From Cytophagales bacterium (lineage in GTDB: Bacteria; Bacteroidota; Bacteroidia; Cytophagales; Cyclobacteriaceae), in the NCBI GenBank assembly GCA_025359125.1, contig JANYHI010000063.1:1-64000 (forward strand): a stretch of DNA of 64,000 nucleotides. The letters are read 5' to 3'. Below are positions 62,813 through 64,000 of the stretch, piece after piece. The stretch's first letter is position 1, and each line of letters starts with the position of its first letter. Position numbers and translations under genes: made by a program. Below the pieces are notes generated by a model. It made no database searches. It was not told the DNA's origin and worked only from the letters and a program-made list of their open reading frames with translations.

Positions 62813-64000
62813 TTATGAACGTGGTACAAGCCTGTACTTATCCATGTTTTGGTAGTTTAATTCGGAATCGAGTAGCCCCGTTGCATTTGGTGGACATAAA
62901 TTAACCTCGCTCAAGGGTTCGAGGAAATCTGCCGCCTCAACCGCTAAGGCTTTTATTGACTTCTCTTCCTTCAAAAAACTTTCGCGTTCGGTGTGGTATC
63001 GTTGTGTGAAGATTTCTGAATTTGGCTCTAGAACATTGACTTTATAAAAGCGGCCGTGCTTATTATGCACGAATCTATCACCAAAATGTTTTTTTAGCAT
63101 ACGCCCAAAGTTTCCCGCTCCGCATTTAATGACATCATGCGATATTGCGTTGATAGCCATCATAATTTGAGTGGCTGTCATTAGCTTTAGGTCAGATGGC
63201 ACTACGCATAAACGAATCAACTCTTCTTCTGCTTTCACCATTTCAAATTCTGGCAGATAGGTTTCGTTTAATTCTTTGATTTCTTCTGATGAGAGGTAAT
63301 GCCTTTCACCTGAGTTCATCAAGTGCCAAGCCTGGGCGAAGACTTGAGGAATGTTTACACTGTGATCTTGGTTGATTTGTCCAACTGGGATAATCCAAAA
63401 TCTCCTGTTCCCGGTTGAGTCGGCTAGGAACTGGGACTCATTGACAGTAGCTATAACGCTGGCGTACCGCCTGAAATCTTCGCTGTGCCTGCCGTAAGGC
63501 TTCCTGATCGTTTGAGCCGTGGCACTCATCATGTTTTTAAATGCTTCAATATCAGCCTTGCTATTAACAACACTGTTCATCTCATCAAAAAATACTACAA
63601 AGGAAGTGCATAGGAGTAGCAAGTCATCTTTGTTCTCTGGGTTGATTTGCTTTTGCTTAAAGTAGCGTTCGCTCTCTAAACCAAATGATGTGAATGCTTC
63701 AGAAAAAATTCTTCTTATCCATCTGGTCTTTCCATCACCTTGTCCACCCTGAAGAATCAAAACGTTTTCGTTATAGAGTTCGGGCACTGTTAGTCCTGCA
63801 AGCAGTCCAACTAACCATTTTCTAAGGAAGATTAATGGCCATTTACCATCCTTGCAATTGAGGGAGTTACATAGGTCGGATAAATGATCGTGCCCATCCC
63901 ACGTTGGCATTGATTCCTTGAGCCGCTTGATTGGATTGTACTCTGGAGAAATCAGGTTAATTGTTTCCTGCACATTGTTTCTTAGGTATTGATGACTGAA
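62813..64000 (-). CDS. VapE-like P-loop ATPase, cut by the window edge
   Basis: The visible C-terminal ~395 residues match the VapE/primase-associated ATPase family (DUF3987/PF05272-like). They show WDGHDHL, Walker A GGQGDGKT, Walker B FVVFFDEM, an ATVNESQFLADSTGNRRFWIIPV segment and a C-terminal domain. An apparent GTG start at 63973 is not the true start, since the same frame runs to the edge (FSHQYLRNN...). In staphylococcal pathogenicity islands and phages such ATPases act in replication initiation as helicases. Here it probably replicates the element. Confidence 0.88.
   Translation of the reverse strand, partial: FSHQYLRNNVQETINLISPEYNPIKRLKESMPTWDGHDHLSDLCNSLNCKDGKWPLIFLRKWLVGLLAGLTVPELYNENVLILQGGQGDGKTRWIRRIFSEAFTSFGLESERYFKQKQINPENKDDLLLLCTSFVVFFDEMNSVVNSKADIEAFKNMMSATAQTIRKPYGRHSEDFRRYASVIATVNESQFLADSTGNRRFWIIPVGQINQDHSVNIPQVFAQAWHLMNSGERHYLSSEEIKELNETYLPEFEMVKAEEELIRLCVVPSDLKLMTATQIMMAINAISHDVIKCGAGNFGRMLKKHFGDRFVHNKHGRFYKVNVLEPNSEIFTQRYHTERESFLKEEKSIKALAVEAADFLEPLSEVNLCPPNATGLLDSELNYQNMDKYRLVPRS

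Larger units (their letters stand above)
49000..64000. mobile_element. Second integrated element with a defence cluster (right end not seen)
   Basis: A tyrosine recombinase with three small unknown genes begins the block. Opposite them is a type I R-M operon with a RloC/PrrC-like gene, then TcmP and DUF5131 genes, and a VapE-like ATPase at the window edge. VapE-type ATPases and integrases are usual in phage satellites and integrative elements. The left boundary is placed between the EamA transporter region and the integrase; no tRNA or clear att repeat is visible there. The right end lies outside the window. Confidence 0.75.

Noticed and set aside
1-64000. CRISPR array or rRNA operon
   Set aside because: No regularly spaced repeat-spacer pattern and no rRNA-like stretch was seen on either strand.

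Overview
The window reads as a chromosomal stretch of a Bacteroidota bacterium, most likely a member of the Cytophagales. The supporting signs are low GC, a secreted subtilase ending in a type IX secretion (T9SS) C-terminal domain, a RemB/Wzi-like outer-membrane protein, the alternate GlmU-like nucleotidyltransferase typical of this phylum, type B L31, and promoters that fit the Bacteroidota consensus (TTG, about 19 bp, TAnnTTTG). Species cannot be named from the sequence.

Layout. (1) Positions 1-7256 are the right part of an integrated element. It starts with the end of an IS21-like insertion sequence. A minus-strand run follows: small unknown protein, one-TM protein, ParA/TraL-like ATPase, HTH_17 protein, an unrecognised 576-aa protein, and an XRE regulator with a palindromic operator. 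Then come a decayed plus-strand gene and a tyrosine recombinase. The element ends in the 3' half of a tRNA-Asn gene (anticodon GTT), which marks the attachment site.

(2) Positions 7256-48690 are ordinary core genome. Here lie comM, gmhA, an MsbA-like ABC exporter and a Wzi/RemB-like protein; rpmE2, glmU-like, holB, a cyclophilin and an rmlD-like gene; an NSS transporter and a PafA-like phosphatase; tRNA-Pro (anticodon read as AGG) and tRNA-Leu (CAA); yjjG, pruA and secreted hydrolases; a DEAD-box helicase, a SlyD-like FKBP and an OmpA-family lipoprotein; a biotin cluster bioF-bioD-bioA; then ten same-strand metabolic and detoxification genes ending in an EamA transporter.

(3) Positions about 49000-64000 (open at the right edge) are a second integrated element carrying a defence cluster. 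A tyrosine recombinase and three small unknown genes lie on the plus strand. Opposite them, in transcription order, are hsdM, an AAA_13 RloC/PrrC-like protein, hsdS, hsdR, a TcmP (three-Cys-motif partner) gene and a DUF5131 (Gp37/Gp68) gene. A VapE-like ATPase gene is cut by the right edge.

Main points of interest. hsdR is interrupted by one in-frame TAA, with the missing C-terminal domain continuing in the same frame. The RloC/PrrC-like gene sits inside the type I R-M operon and keeps ATPase, zinc-hook-like CxxC and Arg-Glu...His features. The tightly coupled TcmP-DUF5131 pair is a candidate for an undescribed defence module. A compact inverted-repeat-rich segment lies between vapE and hsdM. 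Both integrase genes are preceded by two direct repeats with an 11-bp period. The XRE regulator plus 576-aa protein is a second candidate unknown module.
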